A stretch of DNA of 64,000 nt from Aralia elata (GCA_034770075.1 CM068379.1:18971506-19035505); one strand, 5' to 3'; positions 12,031 to 24,891 are shown, counted from the first letter of the stretch. Made by a program: numbers and translations. Notes: generated from the letters alone by a model not told the origin.

Positions 12031-12688
12031 TGTGGGCCCAAGTGCATATTAGGGTTCACATGACCTAATTAGATTAAATGTACAAATTAGGGTTTATAAA
12101 AACCTAATTAAATGTACAAATTAGGGTTCATGTGACCTAATTAAATGTACTAGACCCGGGAGAAGTCTCCACGTGTTCCAAGGCAGAAGACTCGTGGATG
12201 CGACCCATTTTGGAAATTGATTGAGGGATTGGATTGGTGGCTAGAAGAACAGGGCAATTTGGGCATTACTTTGATGATTAAAGGACATTTCTGGAATTTT
12301 CCCTTTAAAACATGACTAAAGGGTATTTCTGGAATTTTCCTTAAAACATGTGCCTGGCATGTGACTATTTCTCAGGCAAGCTCTATAAATAGTCCCTCTA
12401 TTCTAAGAAAAGGAGATCGCTCTCAAGACATTACACTTAGACTCTTGAAAGCTCATTACACTTGGAACTCTTTCTCAACTCAAAGACTCAAGAAGGCTCT
12501 TGGAATCCCTGCTACCCTAACCCGGTTTCCGGATTCTAGGAGTTCTGCCACGTGTCATTGGAGTAATCGCCCACCTGTTCTTCTCCCCTCTTCAATCGAT
12601 CAATCAATTTCGCACTCTTCGTGGATTTCTCTCCTCTCCAGCCAACACGAAACCCTAACCCTAGCAAGGTGTAATTTCTGTACCTACA
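12031..12688 (+). repeat. 5' LTR of the Tat element
   Basis: 658 bp, TG...CA ends. Near its start it contains short repeats of the type AAATTAGGGTTTAT / CATGTGACCTAATT, which are telobox-like. A TATA box lies at 12384-12391. Confidence 0.92.
12384..12391 (+). promoter_or_regulatory. TATA box in the Tat 5' LTR
   Basis: TATAAATA in the context CTCTATAAATAGTCCC, a canonical plant TATA box placed about 300 bp before the LTR end. The same octamer is in the 3' LTR at 25529-25536. Transcription would be expected to start near 12415. Confidence 0.7.
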
Positions 12689-12694
12689 TTTATT

Positions 12695-12712
12695 TGGCGA
12701 CTCTGCTGGGGA
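12695..12712 (+). other. Primer binding site of the Tat element
   Basis: TGGCGACTCTGCTGGGGA lies six bases after the 5' LTR end. It starts with the TGG that pairs with tRNA 3' CCA and resembles primer sites of other Tat-group elements. I did not assign the tRNA. Confidence 0.8.
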
Positions 12713-12733
12713 GGTGTAGAATTCGTGAAGGGT

Positions 12734-15700
12734 ATGCCCACAACTCGAAGTGGGAGAATTACAGGAAGAGTTTCACCGACAACAAGCATCACTTCACCGG
12801 ATCCGATTTCAAGGCAAGCAAATCCAGTGTTCCAAAGCGCGAATCTGGATCTTGATCAACCCATTTTAGAAGACGTGTCAGAAGGAAGTTCAACATCACC
12901 GCAAATGGCTGATCAACAACAAACCAGTGCTAGACAGCCAAACGCAGGAAGGCAAGGTGAGGAAGTCACTGGAGCGCAGACAACTGCGAATGCTGTGCAG
13001 ATGGAGTTGCTCAAAGCATTACAAGAGGCACGAGAAGGCCAAGGGATGATGATGACCATGATGCTGGAAATGCAAAGGAAGCAGGAAGAGATGGGGAATT
13101 TCCGCCAGCAGTTGATGCAAATCCCCACTTTCAGGGCTATGTTCCCAGGAAGTTCGCAGGGGGAACAAGCAGAAGTGGAAGCCAACAGCAACAACAAAGA
13201 GAATCCGACTGTGCTTCTAACAACGGAGAGTCAGCCGATTCCGATCATCAACTTGGAGCCCCAAAACAGCGGTGATATGCCACAACTCAGATTGGAAGTA
13301 AGTCAGCCTCAGCCCAACATCGTCCCGCCCACTCTCCCAGCATTTTCGCAAGTGCAGATACCAATCCTCCCAAGCCACATCCAACGAACAAACTAACAAG
13401 TACAACTGATACAAGTTGTGCAGGATGGAAGTGTGCACCAGCCAATTTCCTTACCATACACACCACCTATGCATCAATACATCACAGCCCCTCAGAGAGT
13501 CCATACCACGAGCCAGTATGTGACGAAGGATGATATGATTGATGTGATCAATCAACTTCGCAAGCAGACATCCCGACCTTCAGAATTGGACTTTACTTCA
13601 CCTTACCCGGCACACGTACGGAGACAACCTTACCCGACAGGGTATATTGAACATCCCCCACAGTTCCCAAAGTATAACGGGGAGAAAGGAAATGCCAGGG
13701 AGCATATTGCCAGGTTCGTGGAATCGATGTCTCCATGGTTGGGTTATGATGAGGTGAATAACCACAATCTGTTGATGAGGGAATTCAACAAGACCTTGAC
13801 GGATAGTGCCTTCAGTTGGTACTACAACTTGGAGAAGGGATCAGTCCATGATTGGGATGATCTGAAATTACAATTTTTTAAGAAATTTTTCTATGTGCAG
13901 AAACAGGTAACTATCGTAGAGCTGATGCGGTTCAAGCAGAAGCCGAATGAGGAGCTGTCAGATTATGTGGACAGATTCAGGGCCCAAGCACAGAAGTGTG
14001 CAGAGCCAATTGAGGAGAAGAACTTGGTTAACATATGCAACAATGGTGCTCTAGACTCCTTCAAGCCCCATCTCATTACAAAGGCATGTGATTCATTTGC
14101 GACTCTATCATCATTTGCACAAGATTTGGGAGGAATCATGACAGTGCCCACCAACCATGCGACGGTTACATGGAAGGGTAAGAGAACAGCAACTGTGGCT
14201 TTGGCTGACTCTCAGTCAAAGCCACAAGGGGGCACGAGGGAGAAGAACGAGTGAAGTAAAGGAAAACACGGGGACAAGTATACCAGAATGCCCGTTCCAG
14301 AGGCTATCACATGCAGTGAGAAGGCCTTTAGAGACCTGTATGAGCAATGGATAGAACATGGAGTGGTGAGGCCTCCGAAGCCCAGATTTGTTGTGACTAA
14401 AGAAATAAAAAGAAGACCAGACTTTTGTGTATACCACCAGTACGCAGGACACTCCACTATCGATTGCTATAGTCTGCGAAGAATATATCATGAAAAGCTA
14501 GTGGCAGGAGAAATTGAGCTGGGAAAAGGAAGCAGCGTGCATGACAAGCCACTGCCTAATCACAAGGGAAAAGAAACGTGCAACACTATTACTCATAGTG
14601 AGGCACCAGAAGTGGAGATGGTAGAGAATGCAGATAGGATGGAAGAAATGATGGATGTTGAGCCAGCCCTGCAGGTGACGGCGTTGATGAATGGGCTTAA
14701 ATTCAGGAAATTTTTCGACCAGATAGGGTTGGCCAAGGAAGCAAGGATAAAAGCAACCAAGGCGATCATCAAAGCAGCCGAAACCCAAAAAACCTGCATG
14801 GCAATGAACAAAGGATTTGTGAAGACAGTGGAAGAGGAAGAAAGTAAAATATCTTTCTCTAAAGCTGACAGAGAGATAAGATACCCGCACAACCGACCGC
14901 TGTATGTGACAGCAATAATAAATGGAGTAGAGGTGCGGAGGGCGTTCATCGACAATGGAGCGTCTATAAACATTATGCCCTATACTGTGTTTAAGCAGTT
15001 AGGCCTGCCAGAGAAGAGCATTATGAAAGAACCAACAAACATAACAGGGTTTGCCAACCAAAGTGCTAGAACTGTTAGACACATCAAGGTGGACATGCAG
15101 GTTAGAAAGATTCGAGGACCTGTAATGTTTCATGTTACCGAGGTGGATGCAGCATATCATGTCTTGCTAGGAAGGGCTTGGCAAAACGACTATGGGGTGG
15201 TACCCTAAGTTTTTCATCAATGCCTAAAGGCCATCTGGAAGGGGAAAGAAGTGAAGGTATCGGCAACAAGAAATCCCTTTGGACCAGAGGAGGCACACAT
15301 CGCTGAAGCAACTTTTTTCGATGATGTCGCTGAAGAGGGAGAGAGCCAGATTGCAAGACCTGATTCTCTAAAACTAGCCAATTGGGAGGAAGTACAGGCA
15401 GACAAGTTTGTGCCTGAGGAAAAAGAAAAGAAGAAGACCTCGGAACACGGAGAATGTTCCAAAGATAAGAAGCCAGTGGTAGTAGACCTAGAGAAGGAAG
15501 AAAAAGGAGGAAAGAAAAGGCCAGCAGATCCTGAGGATGCCAGAAACATAATAAATGCCAAACGGACTGTACAATCAGATGATGGCCAAAGAACGAAATG
15601 GGAGAAGGTTGTTAAACCCAACAGAAAGGTAGTGTTTCGCTTATGACGGTGCGAGGGGGAAGAGTCCAAGGGAGAGTGCAAACCCAACGGCTCAGGAGGT

Positions 15701-18700
15701 GTCCCCCACTCCAGCAGTAATGAAGAAGAAGAAATTGTGCAACAAAAGATAGAACCAGCTCCAGAATGCTTTGAGGATAGGCCAAAACCTCAACAAAATG
15801 AATTAGAAGAAGTTGATTTGGCAACAGATGGAGGAATGCCAAGACCGACTTACGTCAACAAAGAGCTGAATGCTGATCAGAAAGAGGCGCTTGTGAAACT
15901 GCTGCGAGAGTATAGGGATGTCTTTGCTTGGAACTATGACGAGATGCCCGGGATTGACAAAGAGTTGGTAGAGCACAATCTGAATGTAAGCCCGGGAATA
16001 AAACCAGTAAAGCAAGCTCCTCGCAACTATGCACCCGAAGTTGAAACCCAAATCAAGGAGGAAATCAAGAAGTTGCTGGAAGTAGGGTTCATCAAGCCAA
16101 TTCAACATCCGACATGGTTATCCAGCATTGTACCAGTAAAGAAGTCAAATGGTCAGTTACAGATATGTGTGGATTTCAGAGACTTGAATAAAGCATGCCC
16201 AAAAGATATGTACCCATTACCCAACATAGACACTTTGGTAGATGCAACGGCTAATCACGAGATGATGTCATTCATGGATGGGTTTGTGGGTTACAATTAG
16301 ATAAAAATGTCAGTAGAAGATATAGAGTTGACGGCCTTTCGTACTCCGTTTGGGAATTTCTACTATGTAGTAATGCCATTCGGGTTGAAGAATGCGGGGG
16401 CGACTTATCAAAGGGCAATGCATGCTATATTTCATGACATGATTCATGATATAGTAGAAGACTATGTGGATAACATAGTAGTGAAATCCAAGAAGGCAAC
16501 AACTCATATGGAGGACCTGAGGAAAGTGTTTGAGCGATGCCGAAAATACAATTTGAAGATGAATCCGAAGAAGCGTGCCTTTGGAATGACGGCTGGAAAA
16601 TTCTTGGGCTTCTTGGTGCATAACAGAGGCTTGGAGGTAGACCCAAGCAAGGCACAAACAGTTGTAGAGATGCCCCCACCAAAAACACAAAAATAGCTGA
16701 AGAGCTTTCTAGGGAAAGTTTCTTATAAGAGAAGATTTATACCATCATTAGCAGAAGTCACAGAACCCTTTGGCAAATTGTTAAAAGGAAAGGCAGAATG
16801 GGACTGGGGGCAAGACCAGCAGCATGCCTTCGAGAAAGTAAAAGGAATTTTGGCTTCAGCACAAACAATGGTAGTACCGCAAAGAGGAATACCGTTGCAG
16901 TTGTACATCACCTCTACCACAAAGTCTATAGGGGGATTGATCACACAAGAAGTGGATGGAGAAGAAAAGCCTGTGTACTACATCAGCCGGATAATTAGAG
17001 GACCAAAAACCCGGTATTCGCAGGTGGAGAGACATTGCCTTGCATTGGTGTTCGTAGCGCAGAAAATGCGACATTATTTTTTGGCACATGAGGTGAAGCT
17101 TGCAACAAGAACTGACCCGATCAGATACCTACTGACTAGGCCAGCATTGGTAGGAAGACCTGCAAGATGGATGATGATACTTTCTTAATACGACATCCAG
17201 TGTGTAACACCAAAGGCAATCAAATGTCAGGCTTTGGCAGACCTACTGGCTCAATTTCCAAATGGAGAATACGAACCTCCCTCTGAGGATCTTCCAGGGG
17301 GGAAGTAGAAGAAATTGACATAGTAGATGAAGGCTTAGAATGGTGGAATTTAGCCTTTGATGGGTCATCTGCTGAAGGGAAAGGTGGAGCAGGCGTGGTG
17401 TTGACAACCAAAGAAGGAAAGGAAGTAGTTTTGTCATACAAGTTAGACTTCCCCTGCACGAACAATGAAACAGAATATGAGGCGTTCATATTGGGATTAT
17501 TAGCGGCTCGAGAGTTGGGAGCTAAACGCCTTAAAGTAAGGGGAGATTCAAACTTGATTGTGCAACAAATAAGAGGGCAATTCGTAGTGAAGGAGCCTAT
17601 ATTGGTACCGTATCGAACTGTAGCACAAAAAGTGATGGAGGACTTCAGGAAGATGGTTATTGAGTACGTGCCAAGAGGACAAAATAAACAACCTGATGCA
17701 TTAGCCATGGTAGCATCTAGAGTATATGTCCAAGGAGAAGACCTAGATGTGAAAGTAATAAAGAGAACCCTCCCAACCACGGTGCTAGACTTATTCCCCA
17801 AGGACATGATAGATGATTGGAGGCATAACATCTCCCATCAATTGCAAACGAAGGAGGGGACAATATCACTAGTGGAACTTCAGAAATACACCATCATCAA
17901 GGGAGTCTTGTACCATAAAGAAGCAGATGGGCTATTGACACGATGCTTGGGGAGGCTCGAAGCACAGCGCGTTTTGCATCAGGTACATGTAGACAATTGT
18001 GGATTAGCAGATATCGGATTGTATAGGAGGTTGCAGCGCCAAGGGTATTATTGGCCTGAAATGAAGAAGGAAGCAGATGCACTTCAACGACAATGTGTTT
18101 CATGCCAAGAATACCCTGGGGAGGAGGAATGCGTCTTCATCGATGACATAGCGGATTGGCGAATCCCTTATGTAGAGTTTTTACAAAGCGGCAATCTGCC
18201 CGCCGAAAAGGACGCAATCTTGATGAAGAGAAAGTCACAACGATTCTTCTTGCAAAATGGAGAATTGTTTAGAAGAGGGTTCAATGGCAAGCCCTTACGG
18301 TGTTTGGAAGTAGGAGAGGCCAAAGATTTGGTCTATCAAATGCATAAGGACGAGCACCAAGGGGGAGCCAAATTGTATAAACAACTTATTGATCATGGTT
18401 ATTATTGGCCGAAGATGGAGGGAGATTGCTTGGATTTTGTCAAGAAGTGCCACATCTGCCAAATCCATGGGAATCTGATTCATGCTCCCGCTGTAGACCT
18501 ACGGACCATAGCAACACCGTGGCCCTTTCATACATGGGGAATGGATCTTATAGGTCCCATTCATCCTAATTCTAAGGGCAACATATGGATCTTGACGGCT
18601 ACTGAGATGTATACAAAATGGGTAGAGGCAATCCCTTTGAAAAAGGCTACGGGTCCAGCAGTGGCGAACTTCATTAAGGAACATATCATTTGTCGTTTCG

Positions 18701-19379
18701 GGATCCCGAAAATCATTCTGTCAGACAATGGAACTCCTTTCATCAATCGAGACATCAAAAATCTGATGGAAAGATATAGGGCGAAGCATTACAAGTCATC
18801 GCCATACTACCCGAAAGGCAATGGGCAAGTAGAAGCCACAAACAAAACCTTGATCAAGATTCTGTCAAAAACCCTAGATGATCATCCGAAGACATGTCAG
18901 AGTAGTTACCAATAGCATTATGGGCATATCGAACTTCAAAAAGAAAACTTATGGGTGAAACCCCATATGCTTTAGTTTATGGAGAAGAAGCTATCTTGCC
19001 CGCCGAAATAGAAATCCCTTCGGCTAGGATGAGACTTCGAAGCTTAGTCGAGGAAGAGAACCGGCCAGCAGCCCTAGAGGCCTTAGCTGACTTCCGAGAT
19101 CGAGCCATAGAAAGATTGGAACGGTATCACGAAAGACTGCGACGATAATACAATACCGCAGTGGTACTGCGACAAATTTTGGTGGGGGACTTGGTGCTCA
19201 AGACAGCAAATCAAGTCATGAGGGGAACACCAACCACCAAATTTTACCCCAAATGGGAAGGCCCGTATAGGGTACGAGAGATCTCCGAAAGCGGGTATTG
19301 CAAAATATCTCGTGTGGGATCAAATGCTATCTCAGGCCCATTGAACCTGAAATGGGTAAAGAAATATTACACATGAGAT
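12734..19379 (+). pseudogene. Decayed Tat gag-pol polyprotein
   Basis: One original frame runs from the ATG at 12734, through stops at 13394, 14252, 15206, 15644, 16298, 16694 and 17186, to a frameshift in a G6 run (17297-17302). A second shift lies near 18895, with a further stop at 19146. The gag domain is at about 13630-14160, and a Cys/His motif (CVYHQYAGHSTIDC) at about 14425-14470. The protease reads DNGAS where D(S/T)GA is usual (about 14951). RT spans about 16000-16700, with YVDN in place of YVDD (about 16465). RNase H is at 16790-17190 and the second RNase H at 17340-17740. The integrase (17830-18900) keeps its D, D and E motifs (GMDLIGP, LSDNGTP, GQVEATN). Several stops fit C-to-T change at former CAG or CGA codons. 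This copy cannot make a full polyprotein. Confidence 0.9.
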
Positions 19380-19884
19380 AGTCATGACGAGAGTTATACT
19401 TTTAACTTCAAAAGTAGTTGAGGCACCTAACTATAAGCCCTCACAGTTATACTTTCAAACTTTAAAAGTAATCGAGGCACCTGACTATAAGTCCTCAACC
19501 TGAAAAAAACAGTTACACTTTATCTCTAAAAGTGACGAACGTTATGCTTTATCCGACAAAAGCAAGATTTATTATTTTTCATGAAACTTTTGAAACGTTA
19601 TGCTTTTCGTTAAAAGCAATTTGATTATCAATAATTATTAGACTTTCACTTATTTTTCGAAAAGATATATATATACATGTTATTGACAACATTCATGCTT
19701 ATCTATTCATAATACCTATTGTTGCCTTAGAGTATTAATTTGAGTAACTTGAGATTCAATGATAAATATTGAGTTTTGAGGAATCATTGAAATTAAAGGC
19801 AATCAACAAGGTTAAAGAAACTCTAATTTAATAAATGAAATATATGTAAATGAGTTTCTGAAACAGGAAAAAAGGAAAAAAAGA
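19380..19884. other. Spacer between Tat pol and the antisense gene, with ~55-bp direct repeats
   Basis: Two imperfect copies of a unit containing TTATACTTT..CAAAAGTA..GAGGCACCT.ACTATAAG lie at about 19395-19442 and 19446-19494, followed by shorter degenerate copies of TTATGCTTT..AAAAGCAA up to about 19615. The remainder is AT-rich, with no coding sequence recognised. Confidence 0.6.
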
Positions 19885-22800
19885 CTACAGCAGGTCATGA
19901 TCTAAAGGCCATGACATATCAAACTGAAGAGAAGGCATAGCTAAGGCCTCTAAATCACTGATGGCAGCATCTCGAATCTTGAGATTTTCAGCTTTTGATT
20001 TCTTGACATCTCGAGTAGCTGACTCTAAGTCCTGAAGCTGTCGCTCTACCTCCTGAAGCTGAGACTTTAAATCTTGGGAATGGATCTTCAGTTTGTTTGT
20101 AGCTTCGTCAAACTCTGAAATCTGGGCTGAGAAGGAGTCATCTTCACACTTACGTATAGCAATTTCCGAGCGTAGTTCAACAAGATTGAAATTTGACTTG
20201 AGGAGATCCAATCTAGCCCGAAAAGGAGCCATGTCAACACCCACAGTTGCAAGGTCGTCTACATCATTACTAAATTTCTTCAAGTCCTCAACTCGCAAAG
20301 AGTATAAGGAAAGAGTGTGCAACCCAAGCACAAGGCCTGCGAGCTGATCTAGGAAGAAGGTCTGGGCAGAAGACGCCTTAATAATCAGCTGGTCGAGTAT
20401 ATGTGGGAACCGAGCTAGGAGGCGCTCAAGACTTTCCTGACTAGACGATGATATCCGGAAGCCCCTCCAAGAAACAAGGTCTCCGCTTGGATTGAAGGAA
20501 GCTCTGACCGGAGCAACTTTGGAGGCCATCATAGAATTTGTCGAGATAAAGGAGGGAGGAGCACGGGGATGTTGGGATGCTGATGAATCCATGACGCCTT
20601 GGTCATCCGGAAGACAGCCTGGGGGATAACCGAGGTCATTATCTAGCGATGTGTCAACATCCGGATTGAGAGCATCGAATGCGGCAAACGCATCAACAGG
20701 CAAAGGCAACTCTTGCATCTTCTCACTCTGGAAAACAAGATGAGAAAAATATAATATATTTGAAAAAAAATATAATAATAAATAAAAAATGATATATTTA
20801 CCAAAGAAAGATACTCACCAGATAGTCGATAGAAAAATAGTTGGGAGATGCCAAAGAAGGCGGAATGTCACTCAACCCACCCAAAATGTTGTTCACAATA
20901 CCCTCCCGAGAACAACTCGGTAGAATCCTTCTGGGGAGGACTCACATTAGCAATAGTTTCAGCAGGATCCTCCATCGCGGAAGCAGGAGTTTCATCAGTC
21001 TCCTTAGGCCTATCATGTGGAGAAGCTGGAGGAGGGTTTGAGGAAATTATTGCAACATCCAAAGCAAGGCTCGAACTCACATCAGATAAAGTGTCTTGAG
21101 CATCAAGACTGACACAAGCTTCATGGGATGAAGATGACTCAACACTGATAGGTCGGGGAGGGTCACAACTCATAGAAGTCGCCGTGGTTGCCCCATTTGC
21201 AGTAATAAGCATAAACTCAAGAGGAACATCCTCATCCTCTTCATCAGCATTGCCAATCTAAAAACGGTGGACATAATGATAAAAGGAATCATGAAAGCAA
21301 CTATATGGATAGTAACAGACAAAAATGAAGATACTACAAAATGTATAAATACATACCAAATTTCTACGGTGTTTCTTGACCGGATCCTCGGCTACCGGCA
21401 CAGTAGGACTAGCATCCTCAGAAGGGCATTTTGCTAATGGCCTTAAGCGAAGCTTGATGCCAGGACGGCTAACCGGAGACACGGTAGAAGCCATAAGAGG
21501 AGCCACCTCTGAATCCATAAGGGTAGATGCTCTTGTTCTGGAATGAGTAATTCTCATTTTTCCGGCATCAGAGGATCCCTGGGGAGGAACTGGAGGAGGC
21601 ATCCGAGACAGAGGTAACTGAGACAAAGCCCGTGGTGGAAGGTTCCTGGAGGTAGTAGGGGCCTGTACAGGAAGGATAACTGGGTCACTTTGAGAATGAA
21701 CACCTGCTGACCGAGGAGGAGAAGACTTAGGCCTCAAGGCCTCACGCTCAACGAGCCGGCTACTGGCTGGCCATCGTTCCGAACGGACATTGGGCTTAGG
21801 AGAACATAACATATTAGCCCATTGAAGACGCTTGGGAGGAGAAGCTGGTCTAGAACACATCAGTGTGTCGTCCTCCCACCTCTTAAGATTGATTTGCCAG
21901 TAGTTGCGTTCACTAGTAGTATACCGCCCAATCCGAGTAGCAGTTGGTATGACAAAAGCAACGGGAAAGGATTTGTGAGGAGCACCTGGGGGTTCTGGAA
22001 AGGCCCATGCAAAAGAAGGGGAAGTGGACACGAAATTGAGGAGAGCAGTCTCATAAGTCTCCTTGCAAGTACGGCCAAAGGGACGCTCCTGGTCAAATCC
22101 AAACTGCCTCATCACCCTATGAGGATTATAAAGTACAATACTGAAATCATTATCCTCAATAAAATATGGAAGCTCCGCAGCCCGAAGGAAGACGAACCAG
22201 GACAATGAAGAACCACTCAACCCGTTGGTGTTTAGATAAGAGCGAGACTCACGCCTATAGAAGTGAGGAAGGTGACCATTGTTTTCCGAAATAATAGTGT
22301 AAGGACGAGCGGTGAAGCACGGAAAATCATCAATGAAAAGCCACAAGTTTGAGCTAAAGCGGTAATCAATCCAGCGGGCTGTCCGGGGGTCGATGTGGGG
22401 TAATAAAAAAGGGTCTGAAGACTTCTTCTTCCTCCTAGAAAGATGTTCAAGAGAAGAATAACCCTTGAAACGCTCGAAGAGAAAAAGCTGAAGGAAGGAG
22501 CCTGGAATGAAGCAATTCACGTCGTACCTGAGTAAATGAAAAGGGAAGGTTGATAATTCAAGAAAAGAAGAGAAAAATGCAGTGTGAAAGACAATTAATG
22601 AAAGTATGAAAACGAATACCTTCCAATAGATTCTCTCAAAGCGAAGGCCACCTCATCTAAACGGCGATACAAGGTTCCCAAAAAGAGGGAAGCAAGAGGA
22701 ATCTCCAAACCTCGAGATAGCAGAACTGCTAAACTAAACATACGAACTGAGGGACCGTCAACAGGAGACCCGGAAAAGAGAAAGCGAGACAACCACATAG

Positions 22801-23717
22801 CCAGATAGGCTGCCAAAGGAAAAGGACAAGGCTTCTTACGAAAAGCGAGGACGGATTGGTCATAAGTCGAACTATCTCACTGGTTAGTTTTGTAATCCCG
22901 ATAGAAGTAGCGCACCCAAGATAACCATGAAGTCTTTTGTCGGCTAGTGGTCTCGAAATCTGGAAGGAGTATGTCACCTTTGAATCGTGAGACATAATAG
23001 GAAGACTGCTTGAAAGCCTCCATCAAGTAGGCAACGCACTCAACATCTCTAGCAGACATATTAGATGGGTCACAAGAAGCCGAAGCGACAGTAGGGAGGC
23101 TACAAGATATAACTCAACATAAGCACATAATTTGGAAAAGAGAGGGGAAAATAAGAACGAATGAAAGAAACAAAAGGAAAGGCTTACTGGTAGATGGCAT
23201 AGACATCCTCTAGTGTAGGGGTGAATTCCCCCCAAGCAGTAACAAATGTGCATGAAGAGGAGCACCAGCGGGAAATCAACACAGTAAGAGCGTCATGATC
23301 CTGCTGAACACGTAGATCCCTACATAGCTGAATGCAGCGATATATGCCCGCGCTCTTTAGTATAGCCTTGTACTCAACATTCCCGAGGATCTCGTCAGTC
23401 CAATGTTGCCATCCTTGAAGACGGCTAGATGAGTCAGAAAGGAAGCAAAAAGGACTGAAAGGGTATTCTTGTTTCTCTATGCACATGTGGGGAATGCGAC
23501 CGGAATGGGGGAAGTCATCCCAACCTCCGCAAGCCGCGACATAAAGAAACAAGCCCTCTTTCTCTGGTGAAGGAAAAGTTGTGCGATCATAAGTCCGGAC
23601 TTGCTCCCAAAAAGTGTCAAAAGGTCCAAAAAAGGGAGCCTTTCCCCAATCATTGACGAAGGGAATTTCCCTAGAAGTCTTCAAGTCTTCAGAGCATCCG
23701 GTAGACGAGGCCTGCAA
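19885..23717 (-). pseudogene. Antisense plant-mobile-domain (PMD) gene carried in the Tat element, five exons
   Basis: Read on the minus strand, exons are about 23717-23188, 23099-22620, 22527-21357, 21257-20819 and 20727-19885, each joined by GT...AG introns of 90-100 bp with matching phases. They sum to about 1150 residues. PMD hallmarks appear in order: SRWCSSSCTFVTAWGEFTPT and LEDV (exon 1), AAYLAMWLSRFLF and RMFSLAVLLSRG (exon 2), then LQLFLFERFKG and NPHRVMRQFGFDQ (exon 3). Exons 3-4 continue into a Pro/Ser-rich linker, and exon 5 ends in a coiled coil. PMD proteins (MAIN/MAIL relatives) are nuclear factors in silencing and development, and PMD ORFs are reported in Tat/Gypsy elements. 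A TGA interrupts exon 2 (22877-22879), probably from CGA, and exon 4 needs one frameshift near 20905. The first exon lacks a clear ATG, so an upstream exon is likely. Confidence 0.8.
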
Positions 23718-24085
23718 ATAAGGAAGACTCTACATAAGGGTACTAAGGATGACAAGGGGAAACTTTGAGATTTTCACTTGAGAATACCTGAAAATAAGAA
23801 GAAATGAAGTCAGGGAAGGATCAAAATCACAATTATGAAAGAAAAACAAGATTTGAAATTTTTTCAAAAAACTTCGGACAGCCAAAAGGCATCCTTCGGA
23901 ACCATTTTTTGGATTATTTTGATATGTGTTATGGCCGTTGGCCATGACATTTGAAGATCTCGTCGATACGGTCGTTTTGATATATTATGGGCCCCGAGAC
24001 TCCAAACGGAACAAAAGTTATGGTCAAAACAACGATCACGATTCCCAATGTTTAAATTTTGGTACATTTTCTTCTAGGATTCGCT
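23718..24085 (-). other. Upstream region of the antisense PMD gene
   Basis: TATTTGCAG just upstream of 23717 could be a splice acceptor (minus strand), so an earlier exon or 5' UTR probably lies between here and about 24600. A pyrimidine-rich block and a possible donor GAG|GTAAAA occur near 24527-24533 on the minus strand. No initiator ATG could be assigned. Confidence 0.35.
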
Positions 24086-24250
24086 CCCTAGGGTTCGGCA
24101 CCCTAGGGTTCGGCCCCCCTAGGGTTCGGCCTCCCTAGGGATCGACTTCCTGTAAAAAAAAAAAATCCCCTAGGGTTCAGCTCCCCTAGGGTTCGGCCAC
24201 CCTAAAAAAAAAGCTTAATTTCCCCTATAGGGTTCGGCCCCTTTAGGGGG
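24086..24250. repeat. CCTAGGGTTCGGC minisatellite upstream of the PMD gene
   Basis: At least six copies of a core CCCTAGGGTTCGGC, spaced 14-20 bp or split by A-runs, lie at about 24086-24132, 24168-24200 and 24222-24250. Read on the minus strand the unit is GCCGAACCCTAGGG, which contains the AACCCTA box common in plant 5' leaders. Confidence 0.85.
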
Positions 24251-24855
24251 ATTTTCTTTTGTGTACCTCAAAAATTCTAATGCCCCACAAATTAATTTTT
24301 CGGAACGGAGGCTTCTTTGTCAATAAATATTGTGTTTTTCTTTATTATCCGAGGAAACCCTACCGAGATATAATCCAAGTAACGGGGCTCGGAAGACAAA
24401 AGAAAAGTTACAATAACCTGAGAAGAAACGTAGGAGAAGCAAGTCAAGAAGAAGTTCGGCAGAAAAATACTCAAATAAACTGCAAAAAATTGAAAGAAAA
24501 AGAAGAAGGAATTGTTTTTTTTACCTCTTTCCCAAGATGAAGACTGTTGGCTTGACGACTTCTTGGTGATCTTCAAACTTGAATGAGGAGAGCAAATGCC
24601 AAGACAAAAAAAAAGTGCACGATGAAAAGAAAAGCCTAAGTGACTTGGGAGATGTATATATTCAAACTGCAAGCTTGCAATAGTAAAGGAAGCAATCTCT
24701 ATATTCCTCTTAAGGATGATTTCGCAATTTAAAGATAAGTTTATTTGAGCTTATTTCTAAATAAATATATAAATTTTCGAAAATTGTTTAAATTTGGTAT
24801 TTTAATGAAATTTCGAAAATATATATATATTTGATAACAGTAGGACAATTTCAAA

Positions 24856-24891
<36 letters not shown>

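Noticed and set aside
12361..12855. ORF of 164 codons across the Tat 5' LTR and leader.
   Set aside because: It covers the TATA box, primer site and LTR end and recurs in part in the 3' LTR at 25506; non-coding LTR sequence.
24835..24890. ATT/TA simple repeat checked as part of a CRISPR-like or satellite array.
   Set aside because: Plain microsatellite; no spacer structure, and the window is eukaryotic.
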